Assembly: GCA_015061145.1 (NCBI GenBank)
Contig: SUXD01000006.1
Location: forward strand, 1 to 64,000
DNA: 64,000 nucleotides
Origin: Bacteroidales bacterium
Lineage (GTDB): Bacteria > Bacteroidota > Bacteroidia > Bacteroidales > Paludibacteraceae
Reading direction: 5' to 3'
Shown here: one piece after another, positions 17,908 through 25,985 of the stretch
Layout of the letters: every line of letters starts with the position of its first letter
Position numbering within the stretch: the first letter of the stretch is position 1
Program-made: the position numbers and the translations under genes
The notes under the pieces: generated by a model
Seen by the model: only the letters and a program-made list of their open reading frames with translations
Database searches by the model: none
What the model was told of the DNA's origin: nothing

Positions 17908-18543
17908 ATGACAGAAGAACTGGAAAAATATATCCTTGACCATATCGAGGCGGAGCCTCAGGTTTTGAAGAAACTTTATCGCGACACCAATGTGAATGTG
18001 TTGCGCCCACGAATGATGTCGGGGCATTTGCAAGGACGCATCCTTAAAATGTTCACGCGAATGACACGTGCAAAAAAAGTGCTTGAACTAGGCACATTCA
18101 CGGGATATTCGGCGCAATGCTTCGCCGAAGGGTTGGAAGAAGACGGTGTTGTTTATACTATCGACCACAATGATGAGTTGGAGGAGTTTACGACGGCATA
18201 TTTTGAGCAGTCGCCCTATCGCGACAAGATTTGTTATATGATAGGCGATGCGCTTGAGACGGTGGCAAAAATGCCTGATGCTGATTTTGATTTGGTGTTT
18301 ATCGACGCTGACAAGCGAGAGTATCTGAAGTATTATGAGGCGGTGTTGCCCAAGTTGCGGAAAGGCGGATTTATATTGGCCGACAATACGCTTTGGGACG
18401 GGAAAGTGGTGGAGTCCCTGGCGCATAACGACGAGCAGACGCGGGGGGTGATGGAATTTAACGATTTCGTTGCTAAGGACGAACGCGTAGAAACTGTCAT
18501 CATTCCTTTGCGCGACGGGTTGACAATTTTAAGGAAAAATTAA
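17908..18543 (+). CDS. SAM-dependent O-methyltransferase (COMT-like)
   Basis: Predicted cytosolic catechol-O-methyltransferase-type enzyme of 211 residues. SAM motif I is 'VLELGTFTGYSAQCFA' (about 53-68). The metal and catechol site is 'DLVFIDADKREYLKYYE', followed by 'ILADNTLWDGKVV'. All three are hallmarks of the divalent-cation-dependent family that also includes bacterial TrmR. It follows the M16 gene after 11 bases and is probably cotranscribed. The acceptor molecule is not predictable; a tRNA role like TrmR is one option. Confidence 0.85.
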   Translation: MTEELEKYILDHIEAEPQVLKKLYRDTNVNVLRPRMMSGHLQGRILKMFTRMTRAKKVLELGTFTGYSAQCFAEGLEEDGVVYTIDHNDELEEFTTAYFEQSPYRDKICYMIGDALETVAKMPDADFDLVFIDADKREYLKYYEAVLPKLRKGGFILADNTLWDGKVVESLAHNDEQTRGVMEFNDFVAKDERVETVIIPLRDGLTILRKN

Positions 18544-18563
18544 GATTATAGAAGATAAAAGCG

Positions 18564-18571
18564 TATATTTG
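18564..18571 (+). promoter_or_regulatory. Promoter -7 element of the glycan operon
   Basis: TATATTTG matches TAnnTTTG and sits 23 bases before the DUF4254 ATG, at the head of a nine-gene co-directional run. No TTTG stands 20 nt upstream. Confidence 0.5.
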
Positions 18572-18594
18572 TAGATATTTTAATAGATAAAGAA

Positions 18595-19200
18595 ATGACG
18601 TTTACAGAACTTAGCAACAAAATTTTCGAAGAGTCGGTGCTCGACTACCACAAGACAGACAATGTAGATGCTCCGATAAAAAATCCGTATAAAGAGAAAA
18701 GCATAGAATTCTATTTGTACTTGAAAAACTGGATAGATACTGTTCAATGGCACTTGGAAGACATCATCCGCGACCCGAACATCAATCCGGTGGATGCCTT
18801 GGCATTGAAACGCCGCATTGACAAATCGAATCAAGACCGTACCGATTTGGTGGAGCTGATAGACAGTTATTTCTGGGATAAATACCATAATGTAAAAGCG
18901 GCTGCCGATGCATCTATCAATACCGAAAGTCCAGCTTGGGCTATCGACCGCCTTTCTATCCTTCATCTGAAGATATTCCACATGAACGCAGAAGTGATAC
19001 GTACCGATGTGTCGGATGCGCACAAATCGCAATGCCAGACGAAACTGAACGTGTTGCTTGAACAGAAAAAGGACTTGTCGATGGCTATCGACCAGTTGCT
19101 GGCTGATTTCGAAGCTGGCAAGAAAGTGATGAAAGTGTACAAGCAGATGAAGATGTATAACGATCCTGAATTGAACCCCGTGCTTTACGGTCAGAAATGA
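18595..19200 (+). CDS. DUF4254 family protein
   Basis: A 201-residue soluble protein, largely helical and charged, recognisable as the Bacteroidota-restricted DUF4254 family ('SIEFYLYLKNWIDTVQWHLEDIIRDP', 'NQDRTDLVELID'). Its biochemical role is not known. In Bacteroides it is habitually next to a GT9 heptosyltransferase-like gene, and the same pair occurs here, which suggests a part in LPS core assembly. No signal peptide, membrane segment or catalytic motif is visible. Confidence 0.85.
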   Translation: MTFTELSNKIFEESVLDYHKTDNVDAPIKNPYKEKSIEFYLYLKNWIDTVQWHLEDIIRDPNINPVDALALKRRIDKSNQDRTDLVELIDSYFWDKYHNVKAAADASINTESPAWAIDRLSILHLKIFHMNAEVIRTDVSDAHKSQCQTKLNVLLEQKKDLSMAIDQLLADFEAGKKVMKVYKQMKMYNDPELNPVLYGQK

Positions 19201-19261
19201 TTTTAAACTCAATTAATTACAGTTTAAATCTTAATTGCTTGATTTTTTTAATCGTTGTTTG

Positions 19262-20266
19262 TTGAAAAAAATTCTTGTCATACGATTTTCGGCATTAGGT
19301 GATGTGGCAATGACAGTGCCAGTTCTTGAGGCATTGGCAAGGCATTATCCCGATTTGGACATAACCATGCTGAGCCGAGGGTTCTGCCGTCCGCTTTTCG
19401 AGCGTTTGCCACAGAATGTGCACTTTGTGGCTGCCGACTTGAATGGAGCGCACAAGGGTTTGAGCGGATTGAATCGTCTGCTGAAAGAGATGGATTTCTG
19501 TTCGTATGACTATGTGGCCGACTTGCATGACGTGTTGCGCACCAAATGGTTGCGTTTCCGTTTTTGCATGGCAGGAAAGAAGACCGCAAAAATAGACAAA
19601 GGGCGTGCTGAGAAAAAAGCTTTGGTGCGTGCCAGCAACAAGCATAAGAAACAATTGCGGACCTCGTTCGAAAGGTATGCAGATGTTTTTGCCAAATTAG
19701 GCTTTCCTGTAAAGATGAATTTTGTTTCTCTGCCGTCAAATCGTGCCCATGAACAGAAAAAAGAAGGGGAGACGTGGATTGGTGTTGCTCCGTTCGCCAA
19801 GCATCAAGGGAAGATTTATCCGCTTGAAAAAACCGAAAGGGTGGTAGAAATATTGTCGGAACGCGAAAATACAAAAATTTTTCTTTTCGGGGCAAGCGAG
19901 TACGAAGAAAGCATCATGAAAACATGGTCGGGCGGCTATCGCAATGTCTCGATTCCTGAGTTGAAGGGTCTTGGAGCCGATTTGGACTTGATGGCTCAGC
20001 TGGATGTGATGTTTTCGATGGATTCCGCCAATATGCATCTGGCATCGCTGATGGCGGTGCCCGTTGTGAGTGTTTGGGGAGCTACGCATCCTTATGCCGG
20101 ATTTTTGGGATGGAATCAAAAGCTGGAAAACTGCGTGCAGTTGAATATGGAATGCCGTCCGTGTTCGGTGTTTGGCAATAAGCCATGCAAGTATGGCGAT
20201 TATCGCTGCATGAATAAAATTGCACCAGAACAGGTGGTGGAGAAGATATTAGCGAATGTAAGGTAG
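19262..20266 (+). CDS. GT9 heptosyltransferase-like LPS core transferase
   Basis: Predicted inner-face glycosyltransferase of family 9 (WaaC/WaaF type), adding a sugar to the growing LPS core. The family start 'KKILVIRFSALGDVAMTVPVL' begins at a TTG at 19262. A TTG nine codons earlier (19235) would add an atypical extension, so I prefer the inner start (335 residues). The C-terminal nucleotide-sugar region includes 'FSMDSANMHLASLMAVPVVSVWGATHPYAG', the GT9 acceptor/donor loop. A cysteine-rich tail ('CRPCSVFGNKPCKYGDYRCM') is typical of this family. Donor sugar unknown. Confidence 0.88.
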   Translation: MKKILVIRFSALGDVAMTVPVLEALARHYPDLDITMLSRGFCRPLFERLPQNVHFVAADLNGAHKGLSGLNRLLKEMDFCSYDYVADLHDVLRTKWLRFRFCMAGKKTAKIDKGRAEKKALVRASNKHKKQLRTSFERYADVFAKLGFPVKMNFVSLPSNRAHEQKKEGETWIGVAPFAKHQGKIYPLEKTERVVEILSERENTKIFLFGASEYEESIMKTWSGGYRNVSIPELKGLGADLDLMAQLDVMFSMDSANMHLASLMAVPVVSVWGATHPYAGFLGWNQKLENCVQLNMECRPCSVFGNKPCKYGDYRCMNKIAPEQVVEKILANVR

Positions 20267-20273
20267 ATACGAT

Positions 20274-21326
20274 ATGGAAAATAAAGATATGAATTATCTG
20301 GATAGAAACGAGTTTAACTTTCCGCCTTCGCCGGAGGTGGTTGAGGCGCTGAGGAATTTTGATGTAAAGAAATTGTGTTTTTATACTCGAATATACGATC
20401 AGGGGCAAAAAAGCATATTCTCGGTATTTTTGTCTGAATTGTATGGCATAGACGAGTCTCAAATCTTAATGGGTTATGGCGGGGAGGATATACTAAAGCA
20501 GGCAGTTCATTATTTTTTGACGCAGGCTGATGGCAACAAGACAATGTTAATACCAAAATTCTCGTGGTGGTACTATAAATCGATAGCGGAAGAGGTCGAT
20601 GGAAAAACATTGCAATATCCGTTATACGAAGACGGCGACACATTCAAATACGACTTTTCGGCAATGGAAAGAATGATAAAAGAAGAGAATCCGAAAGTGT
20701 TACTGTTGGCATCTCCCAATAATCCGACGGGAAATGGATTGACACCGGTTGAAATAGAGAATCTCTTGAAAATGGTCAGTGAGCAGACTGTCGTTTTGAT
20801 TGATGAAGCGTACGCCTCGTTTGTCTCAAAGAATATAGATTATATAAAAGTGCTGATAAATAAATATCCGAACTTGATAATATCCAGAACTTTGTCAAAA
20901 TTCTATGGGCTGCCAGGCTTGAGAATGGGATTCGGATTCGTCAGCAAGGAACTTCAGTCTTTTATTAAATACAGCAATAAGTATCTGGGATACAATAGAA
21001 TATCTGAAGAATTGGCTATAGCAGCATTGAAATCAGACGAATACTACAGAAATGTAGCTAATTCGATGAATGCAGATCGCAAGCGTTACGAAGTCGAAAT
21101 AGGTGCACTGCCTGGTTTTACGGTATATCAGTCTGTAGCCAATTTTGTACTTATAAAATATCCGATAGAATTGAAAGAGGCGTTGCAGGAGGCTTTTGCC
21201 GGTCAGAATTATAAGGTGAAGTTTATGAACGAACCGGATATCAACAAGCACATGCGTGTGACATTGGGACGCCCCGAACAAAATAGAATAGTTATTGATA
21301 CCATTAAAAGAATAGCGCAAAAATGA
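20274..21326 (+). CDS. HisC-like PLP aminotransferase for surface glycan
   Basis: Fold-type I aminotransferase (350 residues) of the histidinol-phosphate aminotransferase group. It shows 'SPNNPTGNG' (148-155), 'LIDEAYASF' (175-183), and the Schiff-base lysine K209 in 'SRTLSKFYGLPGLRMG'. It lies inside a glycan operon, overlaps a LicC-like cytidylyltransferase gene by 4 bases, and there are no other his genes, so histidine synthesis is unlikely. A related Campylobacter capsule enzyme (Cj1437) aminates dihydroxyacetone phosphate to serinol phosphate. A similar amino-alcohol phosphate is the best guess for its product (inference). Confidence 0.78.
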   Translation: MENKDMNYLDRNEFNFPPSPEVVEALRNFDVKKLCFYTRIYDQGQKSIFSVFLSELYGIDESQILMGYGGEDILKQAVHYFLTQADGNKTMLIPKFSWWYYKSIAEEVDGKTLQYPLYEDGDTFKYDFSAMERMIKEENPKVLLLASPNNPTGNGLTPVEIENLLKMVSEQTVVLIDEAYASFVSKNIDYIKVLINKYPNLIISRTLSKFYGLPGLRMGFGFVSKELQSFIKYSNKYLGYNRISEELAIAALKSDEYYRNVANSMNADRKRYEVEIGALPGFTVYQSVANFVLIKYPIELKEALQEAFAGQNYKVKFMNEPDINKHMRVTLGRPEQNRIVIDTIKRIAQK

Positions 21327-22051
21327 AGGCTGTAATATTGGCGGCAGGAATGGCGTCGCGATTGCGACCTTTGACAGAGACAATGCCGAAATGCTTGTTG
21401 AAAGTAGGCAGTCGATGCCTGTTGCAGAGAACATTAGATGCATTGCTGTCTGCAGGCATTAAAGAAATCGTGATTGTGGTAGGTTATCGCGCACAGCAGA
21501 TTAAAGATTTTGTGCACGACAACTATGCAGAGTTGCAAGTGTCTTTTGTTATGAACGATTTGTATCAATCGACGAATAATATCTATTCTTTATGGTTGGC
21601 AAAGGAATATGTCGCGGCTCATGAATTTATGTTGTTAGACAGCGACATTTTGTTTGACAAGGAGATTTTGTCTCGTCTGACAAATGACAGCGCAGAAAAT
21701 GCGTTGGCGCTAAATAATCATAAGCTGGGCGAAGAAGAAATAAAAGTGATTGTTGACGGAGAACGTCAAGTGACGGAAATCAGCAAGACTTGCAGCATAG
21801 AAGAAGCAGTCGGCGAGTCGGTTGGTATTGAGAAAATGTCATCGCAATATTCTAAGGCGTTGTTCGACGAATTGAAGGTGATGATGGCTGAAGGACTTGA
21901 TAATGTTTTTTACGAAAAAGCGTTTGAGCGTTTGATACCACAAGGTTTTCTGTTTAAGATTGTTGATACGACAGACTTGTTCTCTATAGAGTTGGATACC
22001 GTGGAAGATTTTAATCAGGCAAAGGAATTGATTCCTGACAATTTGTATTAA
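21323..22051 (+). CDS. LicC-like phosphocholine/amino-alcohol-phosphate cytidylyltransferase
   Basis: Predicted nucleotidyltransferase (242 residues) charging a phosphorylated small alcohol with CMP. The N-terminal 'ILAAGMASRLRPLTETMPKCL' is the nucleotide-binding signature. 'MNDLYQSTNNIYSLWLAK' and 'LLDSDILFDKEIL' resemble LicC, which makes CDP-choline for LicD. Translational coupling to the aminotransferase gene upstream and the LicD gene two genes downstream support a route of making, activating and transferring one group. Choline kinase and choline uptake genes (LicA, LicB) are absent nearby, which argues for a substrate other than imported choline. Confidence 0.78.
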   Translation: MKAVILAAGMASRLRPLTETMPKCLLKVGSRCLLQRTLDALLSAGIKEIVIVVGYRAQQIKDFVHDNYAELQVSFVMNDLYQSTNNIYSLWLAKEYVAAHEFMLLDSDILFDKEILSRLTNDSAENALALNNHKLGEEEIKVIVDGERQVTEISKTCSIEEAVGESVGIEKMSSQYSKALFDELKVMMAEGLDNVFYEKAFERLIPQGFLFKIVDTTDLFSIELDTVEDFNQAKELIPDNLY

Positions 22052-22070
22052 CTGACAAATTTTCTTTGGC

Positions 22071-23069
22071 ATGAATTTTTATGTGGGTGTAATATCTCCG
22101 AACAAAGCTAAGCGGGACATTGATATATTGATGCGTTCAATGGGATTCGCCGATGTGTCAATTTTTGAGGGAAAAAGCGCTGTTTCAAAGTTTTTTGGAA
22201 ATCTTTTCAGCATGTTAAATCTGCTCTTGAAACTGAAAAAAAACGATGTGCTGCTGATTCAATATCCGTTTAAAAAGTTTTATGCGTTACAGTGCCGTAT
22301 TGCAAGGTTGAAAGGCGCTAAAACCGTAACGCTGATACATGATTTGGGCACATTCCGCCGACATAAACTCACGGCAGAGCAAGAAGTTAAACTGCTTTCG
22401 CTCACCGATTTTATCATTGTTCATAACGACAGCATGAAAAAATGGCTGGAGACTCAGGGATGTCTTGTCCCGATGTGCAGCCTGGAAATATTCGATTATC
22501 TTTCGGACAGCAATCCTTCTGATGCAATGCAAGATAATGCGTCACACAACCATGTGGTGTATGCAGGAGCTTTGGGCGAACGGAAAAATACATTCCTTTA
22601 TCAACTGGACGCACTCTTGGGCGGTTGCGTTATGGACTTGTACGGAAGGGGAAATCTGCAAACTGATTTACCATGGAAAAACATACATTTCAAAGGATTT
22701 AAAGCATCGGATGATTTTATAGCCGATGCTGGCGGTGACTGGGGACTGGTATGGGACGGCGATTCTGTTGACGAGTGCTCGGGCAACTGGGGAGAGTATT
22801 TGCGTATCAACAATCCGCATAAGGCCTCGTTTTATCTTCGTGCAGGAATGCCCGTGATAGTATGGAAACAATCGGCAATGGCAAAATTTATAACAGAGAA
22901 CAATCTGGGTATTGCGATAGATTCCTTAAAAGAACTTTCGCAAGTATTGACAGAAATGCCCAAAGAAAAATATCAAGAGATGAAGTCGGAAGTGATGTCG
23001 TTTAAAGATAAGCTGAATGACGGATTTTTCTTTAAGAAAGCATTTGCTGTTGCGCTGAAAACAATATGA
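22071..23069 (+). CDS. Galactofuranosyltransferase-like glycosyltransferase (paralogue 1)
   Basis: A 332-residue GT-B-type enzyme resembling beta-1,6-galactofuranosyltransferases. The N-terminal lobe holds 'VLLIQYPFKKFYAL' and 'TVTLIHDLGTFRRHKL'. The C-terminal lobe holds 'VVYAGALGERKN', 'DWGLVWDGDS' and 'GEYLRINNPHKASFYLRAGMPVIVW'. The same landmarks recur in the last gene of the operon (25966-27024), so the two are paralogues with different acceptors or donors. No UDP-galactopyranose mutase gene is visible in the window, so the galactofuranose assignment is tentative. Confidence 0.75.
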   Translation: MNFYVGVISPNKAKRDIDILMRSMGFADVSIFEGKSAVSKFFGNLFSMLNLLLKLKKNDVLLIQYPFKKFYALQCRIARLKGAKTVTLIHDLGTFRRHKLTAEQEVKLLSLTDFIIVHNDSMKKWLETQGCLVPMCSLEIFDYLSDSNPSDAMQDNASHNHVVYAGALGERKNTFLYQLDALLGGCVMDLYGRGNLQTDLPWKNIHFKGFKASDDFIADAGGDWGLVWDGDSVDECSGNWGEYLRINNPHKASFYLRAGMPVIVWKQSAMAKFITENNLGIAIDSLKELSQVLTEMPKEKYQEMKSEVMSFKDKLNDGFFFKKAFAVALKTI

Positions 23070-23076
23070 TTTGATT

Positions 23077-24015
23077 ATGGATTTGTCTGAGGATTTTTAT
23101 AAGGAAGAGATAAAACTTGATTATCGTATTCCTAAAGAGATGAAACAAGTTTGGGCGGTGAGCATGCAGCTCTCAGAAAAATTGTTGGAAGTGTGCAACC
23201 GCAACGGTCTTAAATGCTGGATGGACAGCGGGACCCTGCTGGGTGCAGTCCGGCATAAAGGATTCATCCCTTGGGATGATGACATGGACTTTGTGATGCT
23301 TCGCAAGGATTATGACAAGTTGGTGAAAATTGCTGAAAAGGAATTTCAATATCCTTACTTTTTTCAGACAACATATTCCGACAAAGGGTATTACAGAGGT
23401 CACGCCCAACTGCGCGATATGCGTACAACTTCAATCTCGAAAAGCGAAATGGACAAAAAATACTGTCGTGGTATAGATGTCGATATTTTCGTACTGGATG
23501 GTTTCGTTCAAAATCCGGTTCTTCGTTTTTTTCATCGTACAGCAACGATGCTTGTGAAAAAATCTATTCGGGCATACCTGAGAACCCCAAATGACAATAA
23601 GACATTCTTCAAAAAGATGTTTTCTGCGATGTTAAGGCTTCTTTTCTCAGTGGTGTCTTACAGAAAAGCTTTTGCTTTGTATGAGAAACTCTTTCGCATG
23701 GTGGACGAAGATAAATCGGAACAAGTTTCCATCATATCGTACCGCTATCATAATCGCAGATGGATGCGCAAGCGTAGTTCATATCAAGAAATGGTGATGA
23801 TTCCATTCGAAAACATGATGCTTCCGGCTCCGAACGATATTCGTGATGCGTTGGTGTGTTATTTTGGCGAACAATATATGACTCCGCTGCATCTGCCGAC
23901 AGATCACGGACAGAAATATATGGATGCGATGCGCCCAGTGGAAGAAGTGCTCGAAGAATTGAAAGAGCATCCGGAAAATTATGAGAAGAGAATAAAACTA
24001 TTGTACACGGATTGA
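23077..24015 (+). CDS. LicD-family phosphotransferase
   Basis: Predicted to transfer a phosphorylated group (phosphocholine or a similar CMP-linked amino alcohol) to a surface glycan. The LicD signature is complete: 'KCWMDSGTLLGAVRHKGFIPWDDDMDF' spans residues 46-72, with the acidic DDDMD cluster at 67-71. The ATG at 23077 (312 residues) is preferred over a TTG two codons earlier. The gene follows the galactofuranosyltransferase-like gene after 7 bases and precedes the LPS kinase by one base. Its natural donor would come from the LicC-like enzyme upstream. Confidence 0.85.
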   Translation: MDLSEDFYKEEIKLDYRIPKEMKQVWAVSMQLSEKLLEVCNRNGLKCWMDSGTLLGAVRHKGFIPWDDDMDFVMLRKDYDKLVKIAEKEFQYPYFFQTTYSDKGYYRGHAQLRDMRTTSISKSEMDKKYCRGIDVDIFVLDGFVQNPVLRFFHRTATMLVKKSIRAYLRTPNDNKTFFKKMFSAMLRLLFSVVSYRKAFALYEKLFRMVDEDKSEQVSIISYRYHNRRWMRKRSSYQEMVMIPFENMMLPAPNDIRDALVCYFGEQYMTPLHLPTDHGQKYMDAMRPVEEVLEELKEHPENYEKRIKLLYTD

Positions 24016-24016
24016 A

Positions 24017-24772
24017 ATGTTCTTCAATTATATGGCGAAGTTGGTTTTGAATGAGAAATATTTGTACTTGAAAGACTGGGTTCGGGATATACCACAGAAT
24101 TTCGAACGTTCAGGCGAGGTGATTTATAATGCGCGCAACCAAATACGCGTGTTTACGTTGCCCGATGGTCAAAAGGTGAATGTGAAACGTTATCGTCAGC
24201 CGTTTTTTTTTAATAGGGTAGTGTACACGTTTTTCAGAAAGCCCAAAGCGGTGCGCGCCTATCAGTATGCGTTCAGATTGCTTGAAAAGGGCGTCTCTAC
24301 GCCAGAACCGATAGCGTATATTTTAGAAAAGAAGTGCGGGCTGCTTGCTGTCAGTTATCTTGTTACGGTGCAATCGCCTTTGAAACGCAATTTTTATGAG
24401 TTCGGGAAAGGCCCTCTCGAAGGAAGAGAGAATATATTAGTGGCATTTGCCCGTTTTACAGCCGAATTGCACAAAAAAGGAATATATCATAAGGATTATT
24501 CGCCCGGCAACATTTTGTTTGATGTGTGCGGCGACAAGGTGGATTTTACGGTTGTGGACATTAACCGTATGGAGTTTGGCGAGGTGAGTTTAGAGAAAGG
24601 ATGCAAGAATTTTGCGCGTTTATGGGGACGAACCGATATGTTCAAACTTCTTGCGCAAGTGTATGCGTCATCGATGGGCTATGACCAGAGCAGAGTAGAA
24701 AAACTGATGCTCCAGTACAGAAATGAATTTTGGAAAAACAAATCAAGACAGAAATATGAATTTTTGGAATAA
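24017..24772 (+). CDS. LPS core kinase (Kdo/WaaP family)
   Basis: Predicted cytoplasmic kinase of 251 residues phosphorylating the LPS core. The eukaryote-like kinase elements are present: ATP lysine K57 in 'VNVKRY', catalytic loop 'HKDYSPGN' (158-165, H158, D160, N165) and metal aspartate D181 in 'VVDINRM'. This pattern fits the Kdo/WaaP kinase family, common in Bacteroidota LPS core clusters. Phosphates added this way bridge neighbouring LPS molecules through divalent cations. A second ATG at 24032 is possible. Confidence 0.82.
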   Translation: MFFNYMAKLVLNEKYLYLKDWVRDIPQNFERSGEVIYNARNQIRVFTLPDGQKVNVKRYRQPFFFNRVVYTFFRKPKAVRAYQYAFRLLEKGVSTPEPIAYILEKKCGLLAVSYLVTVQSPLKRNFYEFGKGPLEGRENILVAFARFTAELHKKGIYHKDYSPGNILFDVCGDKVDFTVVDINRMEFGEVSLEKGCKNFARLWGRTDMFKLLAQVYASSMGYDQSRVEKLMLQYRNEFWKNKSRQKYEFLE

Positions 24773-25985
24773 AACAAAAGGTGTTGAGGTGTTGAATGCG
24801 CTTAACTTGCTTTTTGCCTTGTTAGTCGTAGTTCTTTCTGTGTATCCTTACGGTTTCTATCAAAGAATGTTTGTGACATACTTTGTGGTTACCTATATTC
24901 TGGAGTTTTTTGTAGAAAAAAAATGGCAGACATTCCATTGGAAACCATCTAATTGGCTGTATGTCAATTTTCTTGTCTTTTTTTGTTTGCCGATATGCTG
25001 GATCCCTTTCGAGGAATCGTCGGAGTTCACAATGGGGATATTAGAAAATAAGTTGCCCTTCTTGCTGTTTGGCATAGTCGGTATTATAGGGCTGAACAAA
25101 TTGCACCGTTTTCGTTTGTACGCTTATGTGTTCGCGATATGGTCGGTGGTCATAACCTTGTCGGTGTATTGTTCAATCGGTTTCCGCCAATTGATGGCAA
25201 CCGATGATCTGACAATATTGTTTATGTTCAAAAGAACGGAGCTTTATACAAGTCATTTTATATACGATTTGTTTCTGAATCTTGGAATGATATCCGCAGG
25301 CTATCTTTTGTTGAAGTCAAAAAGAGTGTCAAGTATTATTTGCTGGTCAATTTCATTGCTTTTGATATATGTCACGCTGCTCATTTCTGACGGTCGTTCG
25401 GGAATGATAGCGGCTGCAGTGAATTTTGCATTGCTTGTCTTTTATTATTTATGGCGTCGTTCTAAATGGCTGTCAGTCTCTATGATTTGCGTGTTTTTGC
25501 TGCTGGGGGTATTTGTGTTGAAAGGCAAAGCGAAAATGCAGAAGGATTATTCGGAAGACCCGCGAACAGTGGTGTGGCGTCACACAATAGAACTGATAAA
25601 GGAAAAACCTTTGACTGGATATGGCGCAAATGATGCCGAAACTGTTTTTCTGGACAGAGTTTCGCATGCGCAAGACATAATGGACACAAAGGACGAGACT
25701 TTGTTGCGCGGAATAGAGCAGCGCAGATTTCAGAATGCCCATCCATTGAGCCAGATTTTGCAATCGGAACTGGAATTTGGGTTAATAGGGCTGGCAAATA
25801 TTCTTTTGATAATATTTCTTCCTGTTTTCTTCGTGCGTGATTCTTTGAACAGATTATTGGCTATGCAGCTTACAGTGGCGGTGTTCATTCAGCTGGCGAC
25901 AGATATTTTTATAACAACAATCCCGTTGTTCGCCTATTCCTTGTTTGTGATAATTTTATTGGCTCATGAAAGAAAGTGCGAATAG
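24756..25985 (+). CDS. O-antigen ligase family protein (WaaL/Wzy-like)
   Basis: Polytopic inner-membrane protein, about 10-12 hydrophobic segments, with a periplasmic loop holding 'KPLTGYGANDAE' and 'HPLSQILQSELEFGLIGL'. That arrangement is typical of the O-antigen ligase/polymerase family, which joins an undecaprenyl-linked glycan to the lipid A core (WaaL) or polymerises it (Wzy). 'SDGRSGMIAA' is the usual conserved segment in the middle. The longest frame begins at 24723, but the ATG at 24756 gives a 17-base overlap with the kinase gene and is favoured (409 residues). Ligase versus polymerase cannot be separated from sequence alone. Confidence 0.8.
   Translation: MNFWNKTKGVEVLNALNLLFALLVVVLSVYPYGFYQRMFVTYFVVTYILEFFVEKKWQTFHWKPSNWLYVNFLVFFCLPICWIPFEESSEFTMGILENKLPFLLFGIVGIIGLNKLHRFRLYAYVFAIWSVVITLSVYCSIGFRQLMATDDLTILFMFKRTELYTSHFIYDLFLNLGMISAGYLLLKSKRVSSIICWSISLLLIYVTLLISDGRSGMIAAAVNFALLVFYYLWRRSKWLSVSMICVFLLLGVFVLKGKAKMQKDYSEDPRTVVWRHTIELIKEKPLTGYGANDAETVFLDRVSHAQDIMDTKDETLLRGIEQRRFQNAHPLSQILQSELEFGLIGLANILLIIFLPVFFVRDSLNRLLAMQLTVAVFIQLATDIFITTIPLFAYSLFVIILLAHERKCE

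Noticed and set aside
20274..21326. HisC-like enzyme as the histidine biosynthesis aminotransferase
   Set aside because: No other his genes are present, and the gene overlaps a glycan-type cytidylyltransferase gene inside an LPS operon.
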